From NCBI RefSeq assembly GCF_001509475.1, contig NZ_LLZG01000001.1, positions 186,001 to 250,000 on the forward strand: 64,000 nucleotides of DNA, read 5' to 3'. Of the stretch, positions 41,776 through 49,771 are shown one piece after another. The DNA comes from Streptomyces regalis (lineage in GTDB: Bacteria > Actinomycetota > Actinomycetes > Streptomycetales > Streptomycetaceae). Within the stretch, counting starts at the first letter, position 1. Every line of letters begins with the position of its first letter. The position numbers and the translations under genes were made by a program. The notes below the pieces were generated by a model. The model ran no database searches. It saw only the letters and a list, made by a program, of their open reading frames with translations, and had not been told where the DNA came from.

Positions 41776-43071
41776 CTAGCGGGGCCGCAGGTCCTCGATC
41801 CGCCGGATCTTGCCCACGGAGCGCTCCAGCGACTCCGGTTCGACGATCTCCACGGCGATCGACACGCCGATGCCGTCCTTCACGGCCGCTGCGATGGCCT
41901 GCGCGGCGGCGTCCCGGGTCTCGGGTGACGCGTCGCGGCGAGCCTCCGCCCGCACCGTGAGGGCGTCGAGACGGCCCTCCCGGGTGAGGCGCAGCTGGAA
42001 GTGGGGTGCGACCCCCGGCGTGCGCAGCACGATCTCCTCGATCTGGGTGGGGAAGAGGTTCACCCCACGCAGGATCACCATGTCGTCACTGCGACCCGTC
42101 ACCTTCTCCATCCGCCGGAAGACCCGCGCCGTGCCCGGCAGCAGCCGGGTCAGGTCCCGAGTCCGGTACCGGACAACCGGCATCGCCTCCTTGGTGAGCG
42201 AGGTGAAGACCAGCTCGCCCTCCTCGCCGTCGGGCAGCACCGCACCGGTGAACGGGTCGACGATTTCGGGGAAGAAGTGGTCTTCCCACACATGGAGCCC
42301 GTCCTTGGTCTCCACACACTCCTGCGCGACCCCCGGCCCGATCACCTCGGACAGCCCGTATATGTCGACGGCGTCGATCGCGAACCGCTCCTCGATCTCC
42401 TGACGCATCTGCTCCGTCCAGGGCTCGGCACCGAAGATGCCCACGCGCAGGGAGGTACCGCGCGGATCGACGCCCTGCCGCTCGAACTCGTCGAGGAGGG
42501 TGAGCATGTACGAGGGCGTCACCATGATGATCTCGGGCTTCAGGTCCTGGATCAGCTGGACCTGGCGGGCCGTCATACCGCCGGACGCGGGGATGACCGT
42601 ACAGCCGAGCCGCTCGGCACCGTAGTGTGCGCCGAGCCCACCGGTGAACAGCCCATAGCCGTAGGCCACATGCACCTTGTCCCCGGGCCGACCGCCCGCC
42701 GCCCGGATCGAGCGGGCCACCATGTCGGACCACAGGGAAAGGTCCGCGTCGGTGTAGCCGACGACCGTGGGACGTCCGGTGGTGCCGCTGGAGGCATGGA
42801 TGCGGCGGATACGGTCCTGGGGCACGGCGAACAACCCGTACGGGTAGTTCTCGCGAAGGTCGGCCTTGGTCGTGAACGGGAAGCGGGCCAGGTCGGCGAG
42901 CGAGCGGCAGTCGTCGGGCCGTACGCCGGCCTTGTCGAAGGACTCCCGGTAGAACGGCACGTTGTCGTACGCGTGCCGAAGCGACGTCCGCAACCGCTCC
43001 AACTGCAACGTCCGCAACGCCTCCGGGTCGAGCCGTTCCCCCGAGTCCAGCAGCTCCGTCGCATCCGCCAT
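41776..43071 (-). CDS. paaK: Phenylacetate-CoA ligase
   Basis: The entry enzyme of aerobic phenylacetate catabolism: phenylacetate + CoA + ATP to phenylacetyl-CoA, AMP and PPi. It has 431 residues, the family length, with S-S-G-T-T-G-R-P-T-V-V-G-Y near residue 95, Y-G-L-S-E-V-I-G near residue 240, the R-T-R-D-L-T-R segment and a C-terminal G-K-I-R-R-I-E. None of the other paa genes (paaABCDE epoxidase, paaG/Z) is in the window. An operator like the published actinobacterial PaaR site lies ~37 bases upstream, supporting the assignment and predicting induction by phenylacetyl-CoA. Confidence 0.93.
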   Translation of the reverse strand: MADATELLDSGERLDPEALRTLQLERLRTSLRHAYDNVPFYRESFDKAGVRPDDCRSLADLARFPFTTKADLRENYPYGLFAVPQDRIRRIHASSGTTGRPTVVGYTDADLSLWSDMVARSIRAAGGRPGDKVHVAYGYGLFTGGLGAHYGAERLGCTVIPASGGMTARQVQLIQDLKPEIIMVTPSYMLTLLDEFERQGVDPRGTSLRVGIFGAEPWTEQMRQEIEERFAIDAVDIYGLSEVIGPGVAQECVETKDGLHVWEDHFFPEIVDPFTGAVLPDGEEGELVFTSLTKEAMPVVRYRTRDLTRLLPGTARVFRRMEKVTGRSDDMVILRGVNLFPTQIEEIVLRTPGVAPHFQLRLTREGRLDALTVRAEARRDASPETRDAAAQAIAAAVKDGIGVSIAVEIVEPESLERSVGKIRRIEDLRPR

Positions 43072-43107
43072 GGGGAGTTCTCCCTCGCCAACCGCGTCAA
43101 TCCGGGC

Positions 43108-43123
43108 GACCGATCATTCGGTC
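43108..43123. promoter_or_regulatory. PaaR-like operator upstream of paaK
   Basis: GACCGATCATTCGGTC contains ACCG-N6-CGGT within six-base arms (GACCGA/TCGGTC) and differs by one base from the ACCGNNCGNNCGGT core reported for corynebacterial PaaR, a TetR repressor. It is placed 37 bases before the paaK start. The symmetry is seen directly; the identity is by resemblance. Confidence 0.6.
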
Positions 43124-43205
43124 CGGGTGTTCGGGATCAGTAATCCAGGCGGCGAATGATCAGGCAAGAGGGCGGCCGCACTTTCTGCGAGCGCGGCCGC
43201 GCAGA

Positions 43206-43682
43206 ATGGAGCCCGTGGACCTGCGACCCGAGCTGCTTCCCGCCCCGGTGCCACAAGTGCGGCTGCGCGAGCTGATCAGTGCGATCGAGCGGATCGAGCA
43301 CCTGCTGCACTGCGGCGAACGGGCGACGGCACAGGCCGCGATCGCCGGGTTCAACGAGGACACCGGGCACGCCTATGGCGCCTACGACTTCCTCGCCTAC
43401 AGCGGGTCGCGGAGCGTGGAGGAGTTCGCGCGCGAGGCGGCTCGGCCGGCCTATCCGCGGGTGCCCGACATCACGCGGGACGAGCTCGTCGCAATCGTCC
43501 GCAGGGTCCTGGAGTTCGGGCCGGACGACGACTACCACCTGCTCCTCTTCGAGACGAATGTCGTGCACCCGGCGGCCTCGGGCCTGATCTTCCACCCGCC
43601 CGCCGGGCTGGAGGACGCCTCCGCCGAACAGATCGTCGACGCGGCCCTGGCCCATCGCCCCATCGCACGGCGAACCTTGTGA
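43206..43682 (+). CDS. Conserved hypothetical protein
   Basis: A 158-residue soluble protein with no signal peptide or recognised domain. It has an N-terminal helical part with one Cys (H-L-L-H-C-G-E-R-A-T-A), an aromatic segment G-H-A-Y-G-A-Y-D-F-L-A-Y and an acidic F-G-P-D-D-D-Y-H-L-L-L-F-E-T-N-V stretch. Codon use is normal for the window, so it is a real gene. The ATG at 43206 overlaps the divergent paaK promoter region. It may be co-transcribed with the following alpha/beta hydrolase (46-base gap). Confidence 0.75.
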   Translation: MEPVDLRPELLPAPVPQVRLRELISAIERIEHLLHCGERATAQAAIAGFNEDTGHAYGAYDFLAYSGSRSVEEFAREAARPAYPRVPDITRDELVAIVRRVLEFGPDDDYHLLLFETNVVHPAASGLIFHPPAGLEDASAEQIVDAALAHRPIARRTL

Positions 43683-43728
43683 GACAACTCCGTTGCGGCG
43701 CGGGCGGTCGGTGACCAAGATCGACGCC

Positions 43729-44610
43729 ATGCCGACTTTCACCGCCTCCGACGGGACCGAGATCGCCTACCACCTGCGAGGCGAGGGCGAACCGCTCGTC
43801 GTCCTGCCCGGCGGGCCCATGCAGGCCTCCGCCTATCTGGGTGACCTCGGAGGTCTCGCCGCCCACCGGCAGCTGGTGCTGCTCGACCTGCGAGGCACCG
43901 GGGACTCGGCCATGCCGGCGGATTCGGCGACGTACCGCTGCGACCACCTGGTGGACGACGTGGAGATGTTGCGCGACCACATGGGGTTGGCCCACATGGA
44001 TCTGCTCGCGCACTCGGCGGGCGGGAGCCTGGCCATGCTGTACGCCGCCCGGTATCCACAGCGGGTGTCGCGGCTGGCCCTGGTGACCGCGACGCCCTGG
44101 GCCCTGGGGATGCCGCCCACCGCTGAGGACCGGTTGACCGCCGCCCGATCGAGGGAGGGTGAGCCCTGGTTCGCGGAGGCGTTCCCGGCGTTCGAGGCCT
44201 GGCTGAAGGGAACGGGTGACTTCGGGCCCGTGCTCGCGCCCTTCTTCTACGGGCGCTGGGACGACGCGGCGCAGGAGCATTACGCGCGCGGCGACGACCA
44301 GTTCAACGACGAGGCCGGCGACATCTACGGCTCCGAAGGCGCCTACGACCCGCCCGCCACCCGCACCGCACTCTCCCGGCTCGCCGCCCCGGTCCTCGTC
44401 CTGGCCGGCGAACTCGACGGAAGCCCTCGTCCCGAAACCGCCCGCCGCACCGCCGAGGTCTTCCCGAACGCCGAGGTCGCCGTGCAACCCGGCGCCGGGC
44501 ACTATCCGTGGCTGGACGACGCGCAGTGGTTCGTACGGCGTGTCGTCGCCTTCCTGGAGGGCAGCGGGGGAGCGCACCCGGCTCCGGAACCGCGGCTCGC
44601 CGCTCGGTAG
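43729..44610 (+). CDS. Alpha/beta hydrolase (proline iminopeptidase-like)
   Basis: A 293-residue alpha/beta hydrolase. The oxyanion strand is V-V-L-P-G-G-P near residue 24, the nucleophile elbow is A-H-S-A-G-G-S (Ser near residue 98), the acid is in A-G-E-L-D-G and the His is in G-A-G-H-Y-P-W near the end. ATG 43729 gives the conserved start M-P-T-F-T-A-S-D-G-T-E. Earlier starts in the same frame (43693, 43711) add a non-conserved stretch. Substrate unknown; related enzymes are aminopeptidases or esterases. Confidence 0.88.
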   Translation: MPTFTASDGTEIAYHLRGEGEPLVVLPGGPMQASAYLGDLGGLAAHRQLVLLDLRGTGDSAMPADSATYRCDHLVDDVEMLRDHMGLAHMDLLAHSAGGSLAMLYAARYPQRVSRLALVTATPWALGMPPTAEDRLTAARSREGEPWFAEAFPAFEAWLKGTGDFGPVLAPFFYGRWDDAAQEHYARGDDQFNDEAGDIYGSEGAYDPPATRTALSRLAAPVLVLAGELDGSPRPETARRTAEVFPNAEVAVQPGAGHYPWLDDAQWFVRRVVAFLEGSGGAHPAPEPRLAAR

Positions 44611-44667
44611 GGTTCGACGAGAGGGAATCCGACGAGACGACTGCACGAGACATGGGGAGAGCCAGCT

Positions 44668-45153
44668 GTGAGCGCTCCACGCCTGAGCAGTACGCCTTTG
44701 CCCGGCATCGGGGTCCGCTACGACCTCGGCACGCGCGAGCAGCGCCGCCTGTCGGTGGTCGCCCACCGGGACGGATCGCGGACGCTGAGCGCGTACCGCA
44801 CGGACGATCCGGACGCCTGCGCGCTGTCGGTACGCCTCACCTCCGGTGAGGCGGCCACGCTGATCGACGCGCTGATGCCGGCGCACCACAGCCCCAACCT
44901 GCTGTCCACCACCGAACTGGGCCTCGTAGCCGAGCGGATCGAGCTGTCCGCCACGTCGCACTGGAACGGACGCCTGCTCGGCGAGACCCGGATGCGCACC
45001 GAGACCGGCGTGTCCATCGTGGCCGTGCTGCGCCGCGCCGAGGCCATCCCCTCGCCGACGCCCGACTTCCGGCTGGCCGGCGGTGACACCCTGATCGTGA
45101 TCGGCACCCGCGAGGGCGTGGAGGCGGCCGCCGCGATACTCGGGCGGGAGTGA
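44668..45153 (+). CDS. Cation/proton antiporter regulatory subunit (KhtT-like, TrkA-C)
   Basis: A 161-residue protein made of an N-terminal KhtT-type domain (P-L-P-G-I-G-V-R-Y-D-L) and a C-terminal RCK_C/TrkA-C ligand-binding domain (G-D-T-L-I-V-I-G-T-R-E-G-V). The GTG start has GGGGAGAG upstream. The stop is six bases before the antiporter gene. In the Bacillus KhtTU system the small subunit holds the antiporter in check and releases it on binding c-di-AMP or at high pH; a similar role is inferred here. Confidence 0.88.
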   Translation: MSAPRLSSTPLPGIGVRYDLGTREQRRLSVVAHRDGSRTLSAYRTDDPDACALSVRLTSGEAATLIDALMPAHHSPNLLSTTELGLVAERIELSATSHWNGRLLGETRMRTETGVSIVAVLRRAEAIPSPTPDFRLAGGDTLIVIGTREGVEAAAAILGRE

Positions 45154-45159
45154 GCCGCG

Positions 45160-46437
45160 ATGCACTCCTCCGCGGTCTTCCTCGTCGAGTTCGGCGCGAT
45201 CATCCTCGCCCTGGGTCTGCTGGGCCGGTTCGCCGGGCGTTTCCAGTTCTCGCCCATCCCCCTTTACCTGCTGGCCGGGCTCGCCTTCGGCAAGGGCGGG
45301 CTGCTCCCCCTGGGCGCCAGCGAGGACTTCGTCGCCATCGGCGCCGAGATCGGGGTGATCCTGCTGTTGCTGATGCTCGGCCTCGAGTACACGGCCAGCG
45401 ACCTGCTCTCCAACCTCAAGACCCAGTACCCGGCCGGTCTCGTCGACGCCGCGCTCAACGCCCTGCCGGGTGCCGCCATGGCGCTGCTGCTCGGCTGGGG
45501 CCCGGTCGCCGCCGTCGTACTGGCCGGCGTCACCTGGATCTCCTCCTCCGGTGTCATCGCGAAGGTCCTCGGCGACCTCGGGCGGCTCGGCAATCGTGAG
45601 ACCCCGGTCGTGCTGAGCATCCTGGTCCTCGAAGACCTCTCCATGGCCGTCTACCTGCCGATCGTCACCGCCCTGCTCGCCGGTGCCGGCCTCGCCGCAG
45701 GGAGCGTCACCCTCGCCATCGCACTCGGCGTCGCTGGACTCGTCCTCTTCCTCGCGGTGCGCTACGGCCGCCACATCTCTCGCTTCGTCTCCAGCGACGA
45801 CCCCGAGAAACTGCTGCTCGTCGTGCTCGGCCTGACCCTCGTCGTGGCCGGGCTCGCCCAGCAACTCCAGGTCTCCGCCGCCGTCGGCGCATTCTTGGTC
45901 GGCATCGCGCTGTCCGGTGAGGTGGCCGAGGGTGCGCACAACCTCCTGGCGCCCCTGCGGGACCTGTTCGCCGCCGTGTTCTTCGTCTTCTTCGGCCTGC
46001 ACACCGACCCCGCGAGCATCCCGCCGGTGCTGGTGCCCGCGCTCGCCCTGGCCGTCGTCACCGCGCTCACGAAGATCGCCACAGGCTACTGGGCCGCAAG
46101 GCGCGCCGGGATCTCCGCGAAGGGCCGCTGGCGCGCTGGTGGCACGCTGGTCGCCCGCGGAGAGTTCTCCATCGTCATCGCCGGGCTCGCCGTCACCGCG
46201 GGCATCGAGCCGTCGCTGGGCCCGCTGGCCACCGCCTACGTACTGATCCTGGTGATCCTGGGCCCGCTCACCGCCCGATACACGGAGCCTCTGGCGACGC
46301 GTCTGACGCAGCGCCTGAGCGAGCGCGCGGTGCGGGGCCCGGCAGCCACTGGGGGCGAGCGCGAGCTCGAACCGACGGCGCAGGCATCGCACGACCCGGT
46401 GGACGGCCAGGACGTGGACGTGCTCGGCCAGTCATGA
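45160..46437 (+). CDS. CPA2-family cation/proton antiporter (KhtU-like)
   Basis: A 425-residue membrane protein with about 12-13 hydrophobic segments of the Na+/H+ exchanger fold. It includes the L-L-L-L-M-L-G-L-E-Y segment (conserved Glu in helix 3) and V-T-W-I-S-S-S-G-V-I-A-K. The soluble TrkA-N domain found in KefB/KefC is absent, consistent with the regulator being the separate preceding gene. It probably exports K+ (or Na+) in exchange for protons in pH or osmotic control. The two genes form a complete operon. Confidence 0.9.
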   Translation: MHSSAVFLVEFGAIILALGLLGRFAGRFQFSPIPLYLLAGLAFGKGGLLPLGASEDFVAIGAEIGVILLLLMLGLEYTASDLLSNLKTQYPAGLVDAALNALPGAAMALLLGWGPVAAVVLAGVTWISSSGVIAKVLGDLGRLGNRETPVVLSILVLEDLSMAVYLPIVTALLAGAGLAAGSVTLAIALGVAGLVLFLAVRYGRHISRFVSSDDPEKLLLVVLGLTLVVAGLAQQLQVSAAVGAFLVGIALSGEVAEGAHNLLAPLRDLFAAVFFVFFGLHTDPASIPPVLVPALALAVVTALTKIATGYWAARRAGISAKGRWRAGGTLVARGEFSIVIAGLAVTAGIEPSLGPLATAYVLILVILGPLTARYTEPLATRLTQRLSERAVRGPAATGGERELEPTAQASHDPVDGQDVDVLGQS

Positions 46438-46470
46438 ACCGGCCCAACTCCGGTCGGCTACCGTGCCGTT

Positions 46471-47196
46471 GTGGACACGACATCCCGCACGGTCAAGGCC
46501 AACGGCATCACCCTGGCCTACCGCACCTGGGGCCCCGAGGACGCGCCGCCCGTCCTCCTGCTGCACTGCCGCGGTGCCGACGGCACGGACTGGACGCGGA
46601 TCGCGCAAGGGCTGGCGACAGGTGCGCGGCAACGCCGGGTGTACGCCCCTGATCTGCGGGGCCACGGGCGCAGCGACTGGCCCGGCACGGCTCCGGGCGC
46701 GGGGCCGGAGGTGTACCGGTACGAGGTGATGCGCGACGACATACGAGCCTTTCTCGTCGCCCTCGGCCTCGACCGGGTCGATGTCGTCGGCCACTCGCTC
46801 GGCGGCGCGGTCGCCTACCTCTTCGCGCAGCAGTCGCCCGAGGCCGTACGACGGCTGGTCCTGGAGGACGTACCGGCACCGTTCCCGCTCGACCCGCCAC
46901 GCCCGCCCGCCGAACGGCCGGACGAGGAGCCGCCGTTCGACTGGGCCATGGTGCGGGCGACCGACGAACAGCGCAACGCCCCCGATCCTGTGTGGTGGGA
47001 CCACATGGGTCGGATCACCATGCCGACGCTGCTGATCGGGGGCGGCCCCACCAGCCTCATCCCGCAGGAGCAGATCGCCGTACTCGCCGACATGATCCCC
47101 GACACCCGACGGGTGACCCTCGACACGGGACATCTGGTCCACGAGACCCGGCCCGAGGAGTTCCTGGCGGCCGTGGAGACGTTTCTGGCGGAGTGA
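46471..47196 (+). CDS. Alpha/beta hydrolase
   Basis: A 241-residue alpha/beta hydrolase from GTG 46471. It has L-L-H-C-R-G-A-D-G (oxyanion strand), G-H-S-L-G-G-A-V-A (nucleophile Ser near residue 109) and D-T-G-H-L-V-H-E (catalytic His near residue 212). Close to lactonase, haloperoxidase or MhpC-like enzymes in layout; substrate unknown. It starts 33 bases after the antiporter and may be read from the same promoter. Confidence 0.88.
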   Translation: MDTTSRTVKANGITLAYRTWGPEDAPPVLLLHCRGADGTDWTRIAQGLATGARQRRVYAPDLRGHGRSDWPGTAPGAGPEVYRYEVMRDDIRAFLVALGLDRVDVVGHSLGGAVAYLFAQQSPEAVRRLVLEDVPAPFPLDPPRPPAERPDEEPPFDWAMVRATDEQRNAPDPVWWDHMGRITMPTLLIGGGPTSLIPQEQIAVLADMIPDTRRVTLDTGHLVHETRPEEFLAAVETFLAE

Positions 47197-47247
47197 TGGC
47201 GGTCGGCACGCCTCAGGAGTACCGAGGATTGGGCGCGGCGCCCCGCT

Positions 47248-47655
47248 TCAGCGGCTGAACCGACGCCGGTACACGACGTAACCGGCGGTCAGAGCCACCG
47301 CACCGACGGCCAGGCCGGCTCCCAGAACCACCTCGAAGTCCGCCGGCCCCGTGCTGCCGCCCAGGCCGCCCCTGACTCCCTGCGTGGGGAGTGGCGAGCG
47401 GGTGGGGAGCGGCGATGGCACGGCCGCGTTGCGGCGCGGCAGGACCTCACAGGCGATGCCGTCGTCCACCCCCCGGTCCTCGTCCAGGCGATGGTGGTCA
47501 TCGGGGTCGCGGTTGAACTCCGCCTGTGCGTCTTCCTGGAAGGCGAAGTCGCTGCAGTTCAGGTCGCCCCGGGCTTGGGCGACGTGGGCCGCCGGGCCGG
47601 CGGTGACGAGGACGGTGATCGCGGCTGTGCCTATCGCGCGGGTGCGTCTCTTCAC
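47248..47655 (-). CDS. Excalibur-domain membrane-anchored protein
   Basis: A 135-residue exported protein. GTG 47655 with GAGGGAG four bases upstream is chosen over the start at 47694. A signal peptide ([22 protein letters not shown]) precedes the excalibur calcium-binding motif, which opens D-L-N-C-S-D-F and closes [10 protein letters not shown] with its two Cys. A Pro/Ser/Thr linker and a C-terminal helix with R-R-R-F-S-R anchor it in the membrane. Excalibur domains bind Ca2+ outside the cell. The acidic loop D-E-D-R-G-V-D-D-G is three residues longer than the usual D-x-D-x-D-G form. Confidence 0.88.
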   Translation of the reverse strand: MKRRTRAIGTAAITVLVTAGPAAHVAQARGDLNCSDFAFQEDAQAEFNRDPDDHHRLDEDRGVDDGIACEVLPRRNAAVPSPLPTRSPLPTQGVRGGLGGSTGPADFEVVLGAGLAVGAVALTAGYVVYRRRFSR

Positions 47656-47792
47656 GGGGCTCCCTCTCGGTCCTGCGGTCTCGACGACCGTCATTGCGAC
47701 CGTAGGGACGCCCCTGCTCAGCAGCGCGTCCTGCTACGCCATACGACTTCTTCCGCACCTCGGCGATGCACGAACGGCCCAACCCCGGGTGC

Positions 47793-49655
47793 TCAGTCCG
47801 TCTGCGGCCCGTATGCCGTCATGAAACGGTCGCGGAACTTGTCCATGCCCCAGGTCGGCGCGTTCTCGGCGGGCTTGAGGCCGTCGGTCCAGTGCCAGTC
47901 GGCGATCTTGTCGAGGACCTTCCGGTCGCGGGCGACGATCGTGACGGGGACGTCCTTGCTCGTGCTGCCGGCCGTGACTGTCGGGACGGGCTGGTGGTCG
48001 CCGAGGAAGACCAGGACCGTGTCGTCGGTGCCGTAGCGCTCCACCCATTCGGTGAGGCTGTGGATCGAGTACTCGATGGCGCGGCGGTACTCGGTGCGCA
48101 CGCGCTCGGAGTCCTTCCAGACCTCCTTGGGGTCCGTGCCCTCCTTCTTGATCTGGTGGAAGACCGAGCCGTCGCCGAGGTCGTCCCAGTCGACCATGCG
48201 GGCGATGGGGGACCAGGGGTTGTGGCTGGAGGCCAGGATGATCTCCGCCATGATCGGCTCGCGGTTCTTCTTGCCGTGCTCCAGCTTCTGGAAGGACTCC
48301 AGGCTGAACTGGTCCGGCACCGGCGTCCAACTGAAGTACGGGCCCTGGTAGCCGAGGTGGGTGGAGTCGTAGATGTGGTCGAGGCCGAAGTACTTGCCCT
48401 CGGGCCAGGACTTCCGGACGCCCGGGACGATGCCGACGGTTCGCCAGGCGCCGCTCTTCTGGAAGTAGCTGGTGAGGGTTGCGCGGTCACTGGTGGTCAG
48501 TGTGCGGTACCGCTGCTGGTTCTTGATCCACAGGCCGGACAGGAACGTCGAGTGGGCGAGCCAGCTGCCGGCGCCCGTCACGGGCGACCTGAGCCAGCCG
48601 CTTCGCGCCTCGAAGCCCGCCGTCTTGAGTCTGGCGTCCCCCTCCTTGAGCGTCGCGTCGATCTCCGGTGCCATCGCCGGATCGTCGATGGCCACCCGGC
48701 CATAGCTCTCGATGAAGGTGAACATGACGTCCTTGCCGCGCAGTCCGGTCAGCAACTGGTCGGGCGGGGTGTCGGCGAAAGCGTCGACAGGGAGCTGCTT
48801 CTTGAAGTCCTCGGCGTCCCCGAGGCCGTCGCGGACATACTGCACACGGTTGGCGAGGTACTGGGCGTAGCTCTTGGTGGCGACCGTGACACCGCCGAAC
48901 TGCATCCCCAGGGTGAAGCAGATGATCCACACCACGCCGAGGACCAGCGTGGTGCGTACGGCCACGGGGCGGTGCCGGGCCAGCACGTCCGCCAGCCGCA
49001 TCACTGCGAGCGCGCTCACCACGAGCACGGCGACGACCAGGACGATCACCCCGATCACCGCAAGCACCTCACCCGTGCGGCCGAGCGAGTCCTTCAGGAA
49101 GTCCGCCGCGTCGTTCAGCAGAACCCAGTCGAAGACCAGGTCGAACGGCCGCGCCAGGGTCTGGCGGAAGCCCATGTCGAGGCACTTGAGAATCGTGGAC
49201 AGCCCGAGAAACGCCCCCAGGACGACGGCCGTGATCCGCCGTGCCTTCGACGGCAGCGTGAGCAGGACGGCTGCAAGGAAGATCGCCTCGACGGGGAGAC
49301 GAAGGAACTGCTGGACAGTGATCCAGTCGAGGCGGTTCGGCACGAGGAGCGCGGCGAGCACGAGCGCACCGGCCAGGACGTTCGTCCCCATCCGCACGGC
49401 ACGTGCGGCGTGGGAGTAACGACGGCGCCAGCCGAACCAGCCGGGTCGATCCGCGAGGCGGGGCGCGCTGGTCTCGTCGGCCGGTTCGGCTGCCTTGGCG
49501 GCTTCGGTCGGTTCGACCACCTCGGCGGTCGGCGTCGCCTGGGCCGCGTCGTCGCTGTCGACCGCCTCGGCATCCTCGGCGGTCTCGACCGCCTCCGTCG
49601 TCTCTGCTTCCTCCGTCTCTCGTGTTACTTGCTCTGCTGCTGCCTCCTGCGACAC
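47793..49655 (-). CDS. Membrane sulfatase-family protein (LTA synthase/phosphoglycerol transferase-like)
   Basis: A 620-residue membrane protein from GTG 49655 (GGGAGG upstream). The first ~75 residues are an unusual cytoplasmic tail of Glu, Ala and Thr. About five transmembrane helices follow (residues ~85-265), then an extracellular alkaline-phosphatase/sulfatase domain: V-M-F-T-F-I-E-S-Y-G, G-S-W-L-A-H-S-T-F-L-S-G, F-G-L-D-H, and the metal-site V-F-L-G-D-H-Q-P-V-P. It could transfer phosphoglycerol or another phosphate group to a wall or lipid acceptor. Classical lipoteichoic acid synthase is smaller and lacks the acidic tail. Substrate unknown. Confidence 0.85.
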   Translation of the reverse strand: MSQEAAAEQVTRETEEAETTEAVETAEDAEAVDSDDAAQATPTAEVVEPTEAAKAAEPADETSAPRLADRPGWFGWRRRYSHAARAVRMGTNVLAGALVLAALLVPNRLDWITVQQFLRLPVEAIFLAAVLLTLPSKARRITAVVLGAFLGLSTILKCLDMGFRQTLARPFDLVFDWVLLNDAADFLKDSLGRTGEVLAVIGVIVLVVAVLVVSALAVMRLADVLARHRPVAVRTTLVLGVVWIICFTLGMQFGGVTVATKSYAQYLANRVQYVRDGLGDAEDFKKQLPVDAFADTPPDQLLTGLRGKDVMFTFIESYGRVAIDDPAMAPEIDATLKEGDARLKTAGFEARSGWLRSPVTGAGSWLAHSTFLSGLWIKNQQRYRTLTTSDRATLTSYFQKSGAWRTVGIVPGVRKSWPEGKYFGLDHIYDSTHLGYQGPYFSWTPVPDQFSLESFQKLEHGKKNREPIMAEIILASSHNPWSPIARMVDWDDLGDGSVFHQIKKEGTDPKEVWKDSERVRTEYRRAIEYSIHSLTEWVERYGTDDTVLVFLGDHQPVPTVTAGSTSKDVPVTIVARDRKVLDKIADWHWTDGLKPAENAPTWGMDKFRDRFMTAYGPQTD

Positions 49656-49771
49656 CCGGAGGTCCTCCCGTGCGGTCTTGCGATGGCATGGCAAACAGCG
49701 CCCAACGATCGAGCCTGCCACCACGAGTACGTCCGCACGTCACCTTAGGTTCAATCGGACCTGCCCGGAAT

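Noticed and set aside
43471..46392. A 973-codon minus-strand frame opposite the hydrolase and antiporter genes
   Set aside because: Composition is Gln/Asp/Gly/Arg-rich antisense of GC-rich codons; the plus-strand genes have intact motifs and starts.
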